A DNA stretch of 11,362 nt from Sphingomonas paucimobilis. Its GTDB lineage: Bacteria > Pseudomonadota > Alphaproteobacteria > Sphingomonadales > Sphingomonadaceae. The notes beneath the pieces were generated by a model. That model was given only the letters and a program-made list of their open reading frames with translations, was not told the origin of the DNA and searched no databases. Of the stretch, positions 1 through 7,295 are shown in pieces. Numbering within the stretch: the stretch's first letter is position 1; each line of letters opens with the position of its first letter. The position numbers and the translations under genes are program-made. The stretch covers positions 1 through 11,362 of the forward strand of contig CAMAQU010000035.1 in assembly GCA_945860425.1 (NCBI GenBank). The letters run 5' to 3'.

Positions 1-1263
1 ATGCTTCAAAAGCGCCAAGAGCGGCACCGGCGAGAATTGCTCCACCGCCGCGGTCACAAGCGTCAACAGCAACATGCCGGGCGGCGTGGTGGACAAGGGC
101 CGACCGGCTGAATCATCCGCCTCAATGCCCCATCGGCGCAAATGGGCCGAAACACGACGCGCCAGCATCCGGTCTGGCGTCACCAGCGCGACCGTGCCGT
201 CTGATCCAAGGGCGTGCCTGATGGTCAGCGCAACGGCCTGTGATTCATCGGCAGGTGTCGCCACCTCAATTGCATGAACGCCGGACAGCTGCTTTTCAGA
301 GGCTTTCAGGTCCACCCACTTATCCGTGAAGCGAGCCGGGGCCAGCGCGTTGGAAATGGCGCGAGATCGCGCCGGGGCCGCATCCGTATCGCTGCCATAG
401 CGCCAAGGCCGCACCTCAGCCCGAGCAACCCCCATCCGATCAAGAATTTGGCGGATGTGAAATTGCGGGTGCGTTTCAATTGGGGGCTGGCCGCCCTCCC
501 CGCCAATCGCGTCCCATTCGGCATCGGGCATATGGCGGTCAACGCCCGCCAGCACGACCTGCCCTTTGGGCATGAACGCAACGGTCTTCAGCAAAGTCGT
601 GACCGCTGGGGCCCCCGTGCTGACGCCTGCTGCAATCACAAAGCCCGGCGGCGGCGCGGTGCGCCAACGATCAGCCACCCGGTGGAGCAAGCGATTGCGT
701 CGGTCCGCCAGATCAATCACGCCGCGCTTTTCCAATTCGGCGGGCCATAAGCTTAGAACCAGCGTCAAAAGCTCTAGCGCATTTTCCCAATGCTCTGACA
801 GGCCTTCGGCAAGCTCAACCGAGCGTAAGTCCTTGACCGACTTTTCCTCGATCAAAAGCTGATCGAGCACATGGCCGAGATCGGCGGCGAGCCGCATCGC
901 CTCTGCCGCATCCATGCCGCGCTGATCCTGCAAGAGGCGCGCAAAGATGAGTTGGCGGCGCAGCGGATCAATGGCGGGGGGCAAGGGCGGCCCCTCTAGC
1001 GGATCGAGCGCGGGGCCCGTTCGGTCATCCAATTCCGGATCGCCAATTGGGACCAGCCGGGGCATGAGCAGCCCGGCCTCTGCCCGGCGGACAAAGGCAA
1101 GGGCAATGGCCTGCCCCGCACGGTTATTGGGCACAAGGATGATCCCGCGCGCTAGTGCCAGCGGATCACCGCCATGCTGCGCCAAAATCCCGGAAACAAG
1201 GGCATCGGCAAAGGCCCTATGGGGCGGAATGGTATAGACGGCAGGGTCCCGCCGATCAGCCAT
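1..1263 (-). CDS. addB: AddB, helicase-nuclease subunit, N-terminal part (runs off left edge)
   Basis: This frame is open from the ATG at 1263 to the window edge, giving 421 codons with no stop, so it is a 5' (N-terminal) partial gene. Translation begins MADRRDPAVYTIPPHRAFAD, followed by a VPNNRAGQAIALAFVRRA segment that matches the start of alphaproteobacterial AddB, where a degenerate Walker A region sits, and it reads ALLKH at the edge. AddB partners with AddA in the RecBCD-type enzyme that resects double-strand breaks. Family members are about 1000 residues long, with a C-terminal iron-sulfur nuclease domain that would lie outside this window. The start overlaps the murU stop by 8 bases (1256-1263), and no strong ribosome-binding site is seen, so translation is probably coupled to murU. 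In related genomes addA follows. The assignment rests on likeness of the N-terminus plus gene order. Confidence 0.88.
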   Translation of the reverse strand, partial: MADRRDPAVYTIPPHRAFADALVSGILAQHGGDPLALARGIILVPNNRAGQAIALAFVRRAEAGLLMPRLVPIGDPELDDRTGPALDPLEGPPLPPAIDPLRRQLIFARLLQDQRGMDAAEAMRLAADLGHVLDQLLIEEKSVKDLRSVELAEGLSEHWENALELLTLVLSLWPAELEKRGVIDLADRRNRLLHRVADRWRTAPPPGFVIAAGVSTGAPAVTTLLKTVAFMPKGQVVLAGVDRHMPDAEWDAIGGEGGQPPIETHPQFHIRQILDRMGVARAEVRPWRYGSDTDAAPARSRAISNALAPARFTDKWVDLKASEKQLSGVHAIEVATPADESQAVALTIRHALGSDGTVALVTPDRMLARRVSAHLRRWGIEADDSAGRPLSTTPPGMLLLTLVTAAVEQFSPVPLLALLKH

Positions 1264-1984
1264 GGGCGAGAACCGCCTCTGTCGCCGCAATGGCAGGCGG
1301 CGTGCCGACATCAAACCAGAGGCCGTCATGCACGGCCCCGAAACACCGGCCCGCCTCTATGGCGCGCGACCAGAAGATATTGGTCGAAAATGGCCCATCT
1401 GGCGCATCGGTCAACAGCCGTTTTGACATCATCTGAATGCCCGTGAACACATAAGGCGCGCTATCATCTGATCCCCGCCGCGCCAATCGGCCCGCCGGAT
1501 CGATACGAAAATCCCCCGCGCCATTGTGATTATGGGCGTTTTCGCGTGGGATCAGCAGCAGCAGCGCATCCATGTGCGCATCATCCCAAAGACCCGCCAT
1601 CAGCTGAAAGGTCTCCGCGCTGCCATCCGTCCAGATATTGTCGCTGTTGATGCACAAGAACGGATCGGCATCGATAAGGTGCTTGGCATGCATCAGCCCG
1701 CCGCCCGTTTCGAGCAGCAACGCCCGCTCATCCGAGACTGCGATCTCTAGGCCCGACGGGCGGGCCTTCACATGCGCCTCAACCGCGTCGGCAAGATAAT
1801 GAACATTGACCACAGCCTTTTCGACGCCGGCCGCCTCCAGCCGATCAAGACAATGGTCGAGCAACGGCTTGCCCGCGACCGGGATCAAGGGCTTGGGCAA
1901 CGTGTCGGTCAACGGGCGCATGCGCGTGCCAAGGCCTGCGGCCATCACCATCGCGGTGCGCGGTGGGGTGGCCAGCCGCGTCAT
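1256..1984 (-). CDS. murU: MurU-like N-acetylmuramate-1-phosphate uridylyltransferase
   Basis: This is a sugar-phosphate nucleotidyltransferase of about 242 residues. The N-terminal signature MVMAAGLGTRMRPLT followed by LPKPLIPVAGKPLL is the GxGTRxxPxT...PKP nucleotide-binding loop, and LCINSDNIWTD supplies the metal-binding Asp region. General annotation often calls such proteins mannose-1-phosphate guanylyltransferase. Placement directly after an AmgK-type kinase argues instead for MurU, which makes UDP-MurNAc from MurNAc-1-phosphate in the peptidoglycan recycling route that bypasses de novo synthesis and the fosfomycin target MurA. I chose the ATG at 1984 because it overlaps the amgK stop as ATGA; an in-frame ATG at 2002 would add six residues (MGGPQN) without obvious homology. 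Its stop overlaps the addB start. The substrate is inferred from context and not visible in the sequence. Confidence 0.85.
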   Translation of the reverse strand: MTRLATPPRTAMVMAAGLGTRMRPLTDTLPKPLIPVAGKPLLDHCLDRLEAAGVEKAVVNVHYLADAVEAHVKARPSGLEIAVSDERALLLETGGGLMHAKHLIDADPFLCINSDNIWTDGSAETFQLMAGLWDDAHMDALLLLIPRENAHNHNGAGDFRIDPAGRLARRGSDDSAPYVFTGIQMMSKRLLTDAPDGPFSTNIFWSRAIEAGRCFGAVHDGLWFDVGTPPAIAATEAVLAHG

Positions 1985-2967
1985 GTTCTGGGGACCGCCC
2001 AATAGGCCGCCCGCTTGTCGGCCGGCACATGGGCATCAAACCAGGCGCGAACCGGGGCGAGCGCGGGATGCGCCAAATTGCGTTCAAACAATCCCCACAT
2101 GCGCGGCTGGAATTGCGTGTAATGGGGCTTTCCATCTCGCCGCCACAGGCGCACGAACAGCCCCAGAATCCGCATGTTGCGCTGTGCGCCAAGCGCCCAA
2201 TAGGCCTGCTCAAAGTCAGCGCCCTTGCCCGTTTCTGCCTGATAACGGGCGAGCTCGCGCGCTTCGACCTCTGGCGACACATCGCGCCGCGCATCTTCCA
2301 GCATCGACACCAGATCATAGGCCGGATGGCCGACCAGGGCGTCTTGGAAATCCAACAGACCAAAGCCTTCAAGACCTGTCTTGCCATCGAGCAGCATGAT
2401 GTTTTCGGCGTGATAATCGCGCAATTCGGTGACGCTTTGACCCTGCGCGTTCACAGGTTCCAAAACCGCTCGCCATGCAGCCAAGAAGCTGTCCCGATCC
2501 ACCTCAAGCCCAACTTCGGGGCAATACCAATCGGTAAAGAGGCCAATCTCATCCAGCCATTGATCCAGCCCATGCGGCTTGAGCCCAGCGGGCGGTGCAT
2601 GGCGATGCAGTTCGATCAACACATCCACGACGCCGCGATATATCTCTGCCTCCAGCGACAGGTCAGCATCCACTGTTTCGCGCATCCGCACCGATCCAAA
2701 ATCCTCGATCAGCAAAAGGCCTTGATCGAGATCGCGGGCCAAAATGGCGGGAGCCATCAACCCAATGCCGCGCAGATATTCAGCAACATGAATGAACGGC
2801 CGCGGGTCTTCATGCGGGGGCGGGGCATCCATCAGCACAGCGTGCCGACCTTCATCGACAATCCGGAAATAGCGACGGAACGAGGCATCGCCTGCCAGCG
2901 GCAGAATATCCGCCTTGCCCCAGCCTGCTGCTTCCAGAAATGCACGGGCACCCGGCGGTGGTGTCAT
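1981..2967 (-). CDS. amgK: AmgK-like anomeric MurNAc/GlcNAc kinase (phosphotransferase family)
   Basis: This is an aminoglycoside-phosphotransferase-fold kinase of about 328 residues. Visible motifs are GDASFRRYFRI near the N-terminus (nucleotide-binding strand region), LRDYHAENIML (catalytic loop; Leu precedes the RD where many relatives have His), and LLDFQDALVGHPAYDLVSML (metal-binding DFQD plus the family's GHPAYDL). AmgK phosphorylates MurNAc, and also GlcNAc, at C1 for MurU to convert to the UDP-sugar, and the two genes are adjacent here. The frame is open up to 3093. The ATG at 2967 forms an ATGA overlap with the tsaE stop and starts MTPPPGARAFL; the ATG at 2979 has a GGAAGG sequence just upstream and is a real alternative. 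The longer in-frame start would overlap tsaE heavily and is unlikely. Activity against antibiotics is not suggested by anything seen. Confidence 0.87.
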   Translation of the reverse strand: MTPPPGARAFLEAAGWGKADILPLAGDASFRRYFRIVDEGRHAVLMDAPPPHEDPRPFIHVAEYLRGIGLMAPAILARDLDQGLLLIEDFGSVRMRETVDADLSLEAEIYRGVVDVLIELHRHAPPAGLKPHGLDQWLDEIGLFTDWYCPEVGLEVDRDSFLAAWRAVLEPVNAQGQSVTELRDYHAENIMLLDGKTGLEGFGLLDFQDALVGHPAYDLVSMLEDARRDVSPEVEARELARYQAETGKGADFEQAYWALGAQRNMRILGLFVRLWRRDGKPHYTQFQPRMWGLFERNLAHPALAPVRAWFDAHVPADKRAAYWAVPRT

Positions 2968-3419
2968 GATAAGGGCCATCTGTCCTTCCATGACGGCGGC
3001 ACCTTGGCTGTCAAGCCGCGTGTGCCATCTGGGGACACCGAAATGTGGAGAGCAAGCGTTTCTGGCCAGAGCCAATTGAGCCGTTCGGGCCATTCGATCA
3101 GCAAGGCCCCGTCAAACAGCGCATCCTCCAGCCCAAGTTCTTCGGCTTCCGCTGGATCGTTCAACCGATACAGATCGACATGCCAAACGGGCAGGCGCAC
3201 CTGTGGCGGGGCATAGGGAATAACCAGCGCAAAGCTGGGGCTGGGGGCTTCATCCATCAGGCCAAGCTCGGCCAAAAGGCCGCGCGCGAGGCTGGTTTTG
3301 CCGGCCCCCAAATCACCCGACAGCGCAATCACATCGCCCGCGCGCAATACGCCCCCAAGCGCGCGGCCAGCAGCATCAGTCGCCTGTGCATCGGGAAGAA
3401 GAAGGTGCGTATCAATCAT
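2964..3419 (-). CDS. tsaE: TsaE, tRNA t6A modification ATPase (YjeE family)
   Basis: This is a 151-residue protein with a clear Walker A motif, SGDLGAGKTSLARG, at about residues 34-47, then SPSFALV, and WHVDLYRL followed by an acidic EAEELGLEDAL stretch and LLIEWPERL. All of these are hallmarks of TsaE. TsaE is the ATPase that works with TsaB and TsaD to form N6-threonylcarbamoyladenosine at position 37 of ANN-decoding tRNAs, and it is usually essential. Length is typical. The ATG at 3419 overlaps the stop of the upstream divL-like gene (ATGA at 3416-3419), and the stop in turn overlaps amgK. No good ribosome-binding site precedes it, fitting translational coupling. Confidence 0.95.
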   Translation of the reverse strand: MIDTHLLLPDAQATDAAGRALGGVLRAGDVIALSGDLGAGKTSLARGLLAELGLMDEAPSPSFALVIPYAPPQVRLPVWHVDLYRLNDPAEAEELGLEDALFDGALLIEWPERLNWLWPETLALHISVSPDGTRGLTAKVPPSWKDRWPLS

Positions 3420-5104
3420 CTGCGGGGAAGCTCTATCTCGACTGTCGTGCCCGCCCCGACCTCTGAGATCAAGCGCAGAGTGCCCCCATGGCTTTCAATC
3501 AGCTGTTTGGCGAGTGGAAGGCCAATGCCCAAAGAGCCATCTTCCTCCTGCGCCATATCTGGCCCGGCCCGGCTGAACCGATCTAGCGCGCGCGCCTGCT
3601 CCGCCGGGTTCATTCCCGGGCCGTTGTCTGAGATAATGATGTCGGTGCCGTCATCTGTGCCATAGGCATGAAGAAGAACACGCCCGCCCACAGGGGTATA
3701 GGCCACAGCATTCTGCAAAACATGGTCGATGGCGCGGCGCAGCCGATGGGCGTCGCCTAGGATGGACCCTATCGCCGGATCAATATCGGCAAGAAGCACC
3801 AAATTCTTCGCCGCAGCATCGTCTCGAAGCTCCTCTATCGCCGCATTGAGCAGGGGCAGCAGATCCACCGATGCCCGATTCAACCGCACCGCGTCCGCTG
3901 CTGACTGGGTCAAGTCCAACACATTGTCGACAGGCGACCCCAGCCTTAAGGCGGCAGCATAGATGGTCGACACATAGTCGCGCACCTGATCATTCATCTC
4001 GCCCGCAAGGCCATCCAGCAGCATTTCGGAAAAACCCTGAATGGAAGTTAAAGGGGTCCGCAGCTCATAGCTCATATGCGCGACAAAGGCGGTTTTCAGG
4101 CGATCCGCCTCTTCCAGCGTCTCCGCCCTGTCGCGCAGTATTTTCTCAATTTGCTGGCTGGCCGTAATATCCAACATGGTGAACAGCGCCGCCCCATCAG
4201 GAAGCGGGACAGCCGCATATTCAATGCAGCGACCATCCTTCAAGGTTAAGCGTGCACCCGATCGACGGCGGCCAATTGTGGCGGCACGAAAACTGTCTTC
4301 CAGCCCCGCTGCATCCGCAGCCACAACGAGCATGGGCGTTATGGCCTGCGCCAAAACGTCTGCACGCGGGTGGCCGATCAGAAACTCCTCTTCAAACCCC
4401 CAAATCTCCCGAAGGCGGATATTCCAGTTGCTCAGCCGACCACTGGCCTCAAAGACGCCAATGGCTTCAAACAAATTGTCCAATGTCGCACGCCGGACCC
4501 GCAACAGGGTGTCCCGGGCGCTGGCCAGCTTTGTCTGCTCTGTTCGATCTTCAAAGATGAGCAGCAAGCCCCCATCGGGCAGAGGTTGTGCCAACAGGCG
4601 AATATGTTGCCCCGCGGGCAAGACCCAATTGTCTTCAATCGCACCGCGGGGGCGCTGAAAACAGGCCCGCAGCTCTGCCTTCCATTTCGGAAAATCGCGT
4701 GTTTCGGGGAGATGCCGTGTCTCTCGCATGCGGTCCAGCAAACGATCAAAATCGGGTTTTTCCGCAACCCATTCCGGCTTGATGGCGAACATCTGACGAA
4801 ACGGCAGATTGCAGAAAATCAGGCTATGGTCTGCGTCAAATTGGGCAACTGCGGCGGACAATCGATCCAGCGTGTCCCGCTGCGTTTCGGCAAAGCGGCG
4901 AAATTCGGCCCGTGCGCGCTTTGCATCCTCTGCATCAACGGCATCGCTCGCGACCGCCTCTCCTGCCCGATCGATCTGCGCAAGAGTATGCGGCGCACGG
5001 CGATACAGGGCAAAAGCCTTGGTCAGCGCCCAGCCGCATCCGACAAGCCACAGTGCCAAGATGAGGCCAACCGCAAGGCTGGCCAAAGGCGTCAATGTGA
5101 CCAT
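3416..5104 (-). CDS. divL: DivL-like PAS/histidine-kinase-fold regulator with Tyr at the phosphoacceptor site
   Basis: This is a 562-residue protein. Residues 9-28 form one hydrophobic membrane segment; 37-70 are charged and helical; about 75-190 (ending LLIFEDRTEQ) and 205-315 (ending LFTMLDITAS) look like two PAS domains. The dimerisation helix follows with FVAHMSYELRTPLTSIQGFSEML at 340-362, then an ATPase domain with N-box HVLQNAVAYTP (461-471), G1 SDNGPGM (492-498) and G2 GSLGIGLPLA (523-532). The usual H of the H-box (S-H-E-L-R) is Tyr346, and the codon at 4067-4069 reads TAT on the minus strand. Caulobacter DivL, a PAS-rich cell-cycle regulator acting with DivK and CckA, carries the same His-to-Tyr change, which is why I use the name; that protein is longer, with more PAS repeats. 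The ATG at 5104 has AGGG touching it, too close to act as a ribosome-binding site. A TTG three codons in (5095) has AGGG nine bases upstream and may be the true start. The gene is first in the operon with tsaE. Confidence 0.82.
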   Translation of the reverse strand: MVTLTPLASLAVGLILALWLVGCGWALTKAFALYRRAPHTLAQIDRAGEAVASDAVDAEDAKRARAEFRRFAETQRDTLDRLSAAVAQFDADHSLIFCNLPFRQMFAIKPEWVAEKPDFDRLLDRMRETRHLPETRDFPKWKAELRACFQRPRGAIEDNWVLPAGQHIRLLAQPLPDGGLLLIFEDRTEQTKLASARDTLLRVRRATLDNLFEAIGVFEASGRLSNWNIRLREIWGFEEEFLIGHPRADVLAQAITPMLVVAADAAGLEDSFRAATIGRRRSGARLTLKDGRCIEYAAVPLPDGAALFTMLDITASQQIEKILRDRAETLEEADRLKTAFVAHMSYELRTPLTSIQGFSEMLLDGLAGEMNDQVRDYVSTIYAAALRLGSPVDNVLDLTQSAADAVRLNRASVDLLPLLNAAIEELRDDAAAKNLVLLADIDPAIGSILGDAHRLRRAIDHVLQNAVAYTPVGGRVLLHAYGTDDGTDIIISDNGPGMNPAEQARALDRFSRAGPDMAQEEDGSLGIGLPLAKQLIESHGGTLRLISEVGAGTTVEIELPRR

Positions 5105-5108
5105 CCCT

Positions 5109-5145
5109 AAAAAACAAAGAGGCCCGGCATCATGCCGGACCTCTT
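5109..5145 (-). terminator. Intrinsic terminator of ahcY
   Basis: On the minus strand, arm AAGAGGTCCGGCA and arm TGCCGGGCCTCTT (5117-5145) form a 13-bp stem with a 3-base loop, followed by TGTTTTTT (5109-5116). One pair (5123/5139) is G-U when read as minus-strand RNA but a C-A mismatch as plus-strand RNA, so the element works for leftward transcription only. It ends transcripts from ahcY and lies 4 bases from the divL ATG. Confidence 0.88.
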
Positions 5146-5156
5146 AAGTGCTTAGA

Positions 5157-5175
5157 CGGCGGATAAACACCGCCG
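5157..5175 (-). repeat. Small GC hairpin between ahcY and its terminator
   Basis: A perfect 6-bp inverted repeat, CGGCGG and CCGCCG, is separated by 7 bases in the ahcY 3' untranslated region, 15 bases downstream of the stop codon. It has no T-run behind it, so it is not a terminator alone. It may stabilise the message end or assist the stronger hairpin at 5117-5145. Confidence 0.5.
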
Positions 5176-5190
5176 GGTTAGCAGGCTAGA

Positions 5191-6579
5191 TTAGTAACGA
5201 TAATGTTCTGGCTTGAACGGCCCTTCCGCGGTGACGCCAATATAGGCCGCCTGGCGCTCATTGAGCTTGGTCAGCTTCACACCCAGCTTTTCAAGGTGAA
5301 GTGCAGCCACCTTTTCATCCAGATGCTTGGGCAGGACATAAACCTTGTTCTCATATTGGCTGTTCTTGGTGAACAGCTCAATCTGCGCCAGCACCTGATT
5401 GGTGAAGGAGGAGGACATGACGAAGGACGGATGGCCCGTCGCGCAGCCCAAATTGACCAGACGGCCCTTGGCAAGGATCATGATCTTCTTGCCATCTGGG
5501 AATTCGACAAGATCGGTACCCGGCTTCACTTCGTCCCACTTATAGTTGGAGAGTGCCGCAATCTGGATCTCGCTGTCGAAATGGCCAATGTTGCAGACGA
5601 TGGACATCGGCTTCATCGCCTTCATATGTTCGGCGGTGATCACGTCTTCATTGCCCGTTGCCGTCACGAAGATATCGGCACGCTCAACAGCGTCTTCCAT
5701 CGTCACGACTTCATAGCCTTCCATCGCCGCTTGGAGCGCGCAAATGGGGTCAATTTCGGTCACGAGCACACGGGCGCCGCCCTGACGCAGAGAGGCGGCC
5801 GAGCCTTTGCCCACATCGCCAAAGCCAGCAACGCAGGCGACCTTACCGGCCAGCATGACGTCGGTTGCGCGGCGGATGGCATCGACCAGCGATTCTTTAC
5901 AGCCGTAAAGATTGTCGAACTTCGACTTGGTGACGCTGTCATTCACATTGATCGCCGGGAAAGGCAGCTTGCCGTCCTTGGCAATCTGATACAGCCGGTG
6001 AACGCCCGTGGTGGTTTCTTCCGACACGCCCTTAATATGGGCGACCGACATGGTGAGATAGCCCGGCTTGCGCTTCAGGAAGTCCTTCAATGCACGGACA
6101 AACTCAATTTCTTCGGCGTTGTTTGGTTCAAACAGGGGTTCGCCTGCTTCCACACGCGCGCCCCAAAGCGCGAACATCGTCGCGTCGCCGCCATCATCGA
6201 GAATCAAATTGGTTGTTTCATCGCCCCAATCGAAAATGCGGCCGACATAATCCCAATATTCCGCCAAGCTTTCACCCTTGACGGCAAAAACAGGGATGCC
6301 CGCCGCTGCAATGGCAGCCGCCGCGTGATCCTGCGTCGAATAGATATTGCACGTTGCCCAGCGGATTTCCGCACCCAGATCAACCAGCGTTTCGATGAGA
6401 ACCGCAGTCTGGATCGTCATGTGGAGGGAGCCTGTAATACGGGCACCCTTGAGCGGCTTTGACGCGCCATATTCGGCACGAAGGGCCATCAGGCCCGGCA
6501 TTTCGGTTTCAGCAATCTGGATTTCTTTACGGCCAAAATCGGCAAGGCTCAGGTCGGCGACAACATAATCATGGGCCAC
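5191..6579 (-). CDS. ahcY: S-adenosylhomocysteine hydrolase
   Basis: This 462-residue enzyme reversibly hydrolyses S-adenosylhomocysteine to adenosine and homocysteine, removing the product inhibitor of methyltransferases and feeding methionine regeneration. Diagnostic segments are SLHMTIQTAVLIETL (51-65), NVNDSVTKSKFDN (211-223, substrate and NAD-site residues), the NAD-binding GFGDVGKG (252-259), CNIGHFDSE, and the C-terminal KPEHYRY that reaches across to the neighbouring subunit's NAD. Length includes the insert of about 40 residues typical of proteobacterial forms. The start is a GTG at 6579, seven bases after GGAG; MAHDYVV has no upstream in-frame ATG. It is followed by a terminator, and preceded by an AT-rich palindrome at 6647-6666 that probably controls it. 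Nothing is missing or broken. Confidence 0.98.
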   Translation of the reverse strand: MAHDYVVADLSLADFGRKEIQIAETEMPGLMALRAEYGASKPLKGARITGSLHMTIQTAVLIETLVDLGAEIRWATCNIYSTQDHAAAAIAAAGIPVFAVKGESLAEYWDYVGRIFDWGDETTNLILDDGGDATMFALWGARVEAGEPLFEPNNAEEIEFVRALKDFLKRKPGYLTMSVAHIKGVSEETTTGVHRLYQIAKDGKLPFPAINVNDSVTKSKFDNLYGCKESLVDAIRRATDVMLAGKVACVAGFGDVGKGSAASLRQGGARVLVTEIDPICALQAAMEGYEVVTMEDAVERADIFVTATGNEDVITAEHMKAMKPMSIVCNIGHFDSEIQIAALSNYKWDEVKPGTDLVEFPDGKKIMILAKGRLVNLGCATGHPSFVMSSSFTNQVLAQIELFTKNSQYENKVYVLPKHLDEKVAALHLEKLGVKLTKLNERQAAYIGVTAEGPFKPEHYRY

Positions 6580-6646
6580 GGGAATTCTCCGGCATTTATA
6601 TGGAATGACCGGCCCCTAACCGCTGCTGCGCGGAATGGCAATGCAA

Positions 6647-6666
6647 ATATAAAGATTTCTTTATAT
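6647..6666. promoter_or_regulatory. Candidate SAH-responsive (SahR-type) operator upstream of ahcY
   Basis: Arms ATATAAAGA (6647-6655) and TCTTTATAT (6658-6666) are perfect inverted 9-mers around a central TT, a strikingly AT-rich 20 bp in GC-rich DNA. It lies 68 bases upstream of the ahcY GTG. It resembles, from memory, the palindromic sites of SahR, an ArsR-family repressor of SAH/methionine-cycle genes in Proteobacteria. The palindrome itself is seen directly; the regulator's identity is inference. No sahR gene is present in this window. Confidence 0.6.
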
Positions 6667-6694
6667 GATCCGATTAGGATATGATCCGATTAGG
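6663..6694. repeat. Exact 16-bp tandem duplication between yqgE and ahcY
   Basis: The unit ATATGATCCGATTAGG occurs twice back to back (6663-6678 and 6679-6694) with no mismatch. The first copy begins within the right arm of the ahcY palindrome; the second contains the TAA stop of yqgE (6690-6692 on the minus strand). Identity of the copies suggests a recent duplication or selection on both. Confidence 0.85.
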
Positions 6695-7250
6695 CCGTCC
6701 CGCTGGCGCTGGACAAGAGCCGGGGATCAATGCCGCTCGCATGGAAGGCGCGCGTCCAACGCTCTTGGGCAGGCACGTCATAAATCAGGCTGGGGTCTGC
6801 CGGGGCGACGTGCCAGCCAGGACGCTTCATTTCGGCATCGAGCTGGCCCTTGCCCCAACCGGCATAGCCAAGCGCCACGACCCAACGGGCAGGGCCCCGT
6901 CCCGCCGCAATAGCCTTCAACACATCTTGCGTGCTGGTCAGGCCCCAAAGGCCCGCAGTCTGGACCGTTCCTTCGCCTGCCCAATCGGTAGAATGAAGCA
7001 CAAAACCGCGTGCAGGCTCTACAGGCCCACCGAAATGCACAGGAACATCTGGCGCAACGCCCACGCCTAAACCAAGCTGATTCAAAAGCTTGTGCAACCC
7101 GATGCCGTCCATGACATGCCCAAGGCCAATGCCGAGTGCGCCCTCTTCATCATGAGAACACATGGCAATCACCGCATGTTCAAACCGCGGGTCGCCAATG
7201 CCGGGCATGGCCAGCAACAGCTGGCCGGACAGGAATCGGGCGTTGTTCAT
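6690..7250 (-). CDS. YqgE/AlgH family protein (UPF0301)
   Basis: This is a 186-residue protein with the family's conserved features: an N-terminal FLSGQLLLAMPGIGDPRFEHAVIAMC, GALGIGL, FVLHSTDW, and GYAGWGKGQLDAEM near residue 130. Length is typical. The biochemical role is not established; the name AlgH comes from a link to alginate regulation in Pseudomonas, which should not be transferred here. It is probably cytoplasmic, as no signal peptide is seen. The ATG at 7250 is preceded by GAGGAC at suitable spacing. The stop codon falls inside the second copy of a 16-bp tandem repeat. Upstream lies a truncated gene 45 bases away, so its promoter may be in rearranged DNA. Downstream is ahcY, separated by about 110 bases including a likely operator, so the two are probably regulated separately. 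Confidence 0.93.
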   Translation of the reverse strand: MNNARFLSGQLLLAMPGIGDPRFEHAVIAMCSHDEEGALGIGLGHVMDGIGLHKLLNQLGLGVGVAPDVPVHFGGPVEPARGFVLHSTDWAGEGTVQTAGLWGLTSTQDVLKAIAAGRGPARWVVALGYAGWGKGQLDAEMKRPGWHVAPADPSLIYDVPAQERWTRAFHASGIDPRLLSSASGTA

Positions 7251-7295
7251 GTCCTCGCTTTAGCCGAACTGTGCGGCGGGGTGAACAGCGCGCGC

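Noticed and set aside
1981..2967. AmgK-like gene as an aminoglycoside resistance gene.
   Set aside because: It shares the fold only; the GDASFRRYFRI and RDYHAEN motifs with an adjacent MurU-like gene point to cell-wall sugar recycling.
1963..3216. A 417-codon plus-strand open frame opposite amgK and tsaE.
   Set aside because: It is antisense to two genes with clear family motifs and its translation shows no recognisable domain. GC-rich third positions commonly keep such frames open.
5117..5145. Terminator acting on plus-strand transcripts as well.
   Set aside because: One stem pair becomes a C-A mismatch on the plus strand, there is no T-run on that side, and no plus-strand gene lies to its left.
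5203..6462. A 419-codon plus-strand open frame opposite ahcY.
   Set aside because: It is the complement of a highly conserved enzyme gene, has no ribosome-binding site of note and shows no protein motif.
6580..6646. A SAH or SAM riboswitch in the ahcY leader.
   Set aside because: The 68-base leader contains only a short 4-bp GC hairpin and nothing resembling the conserved cores of these riboswitches; the upstream palindrome is better read as a protein site.
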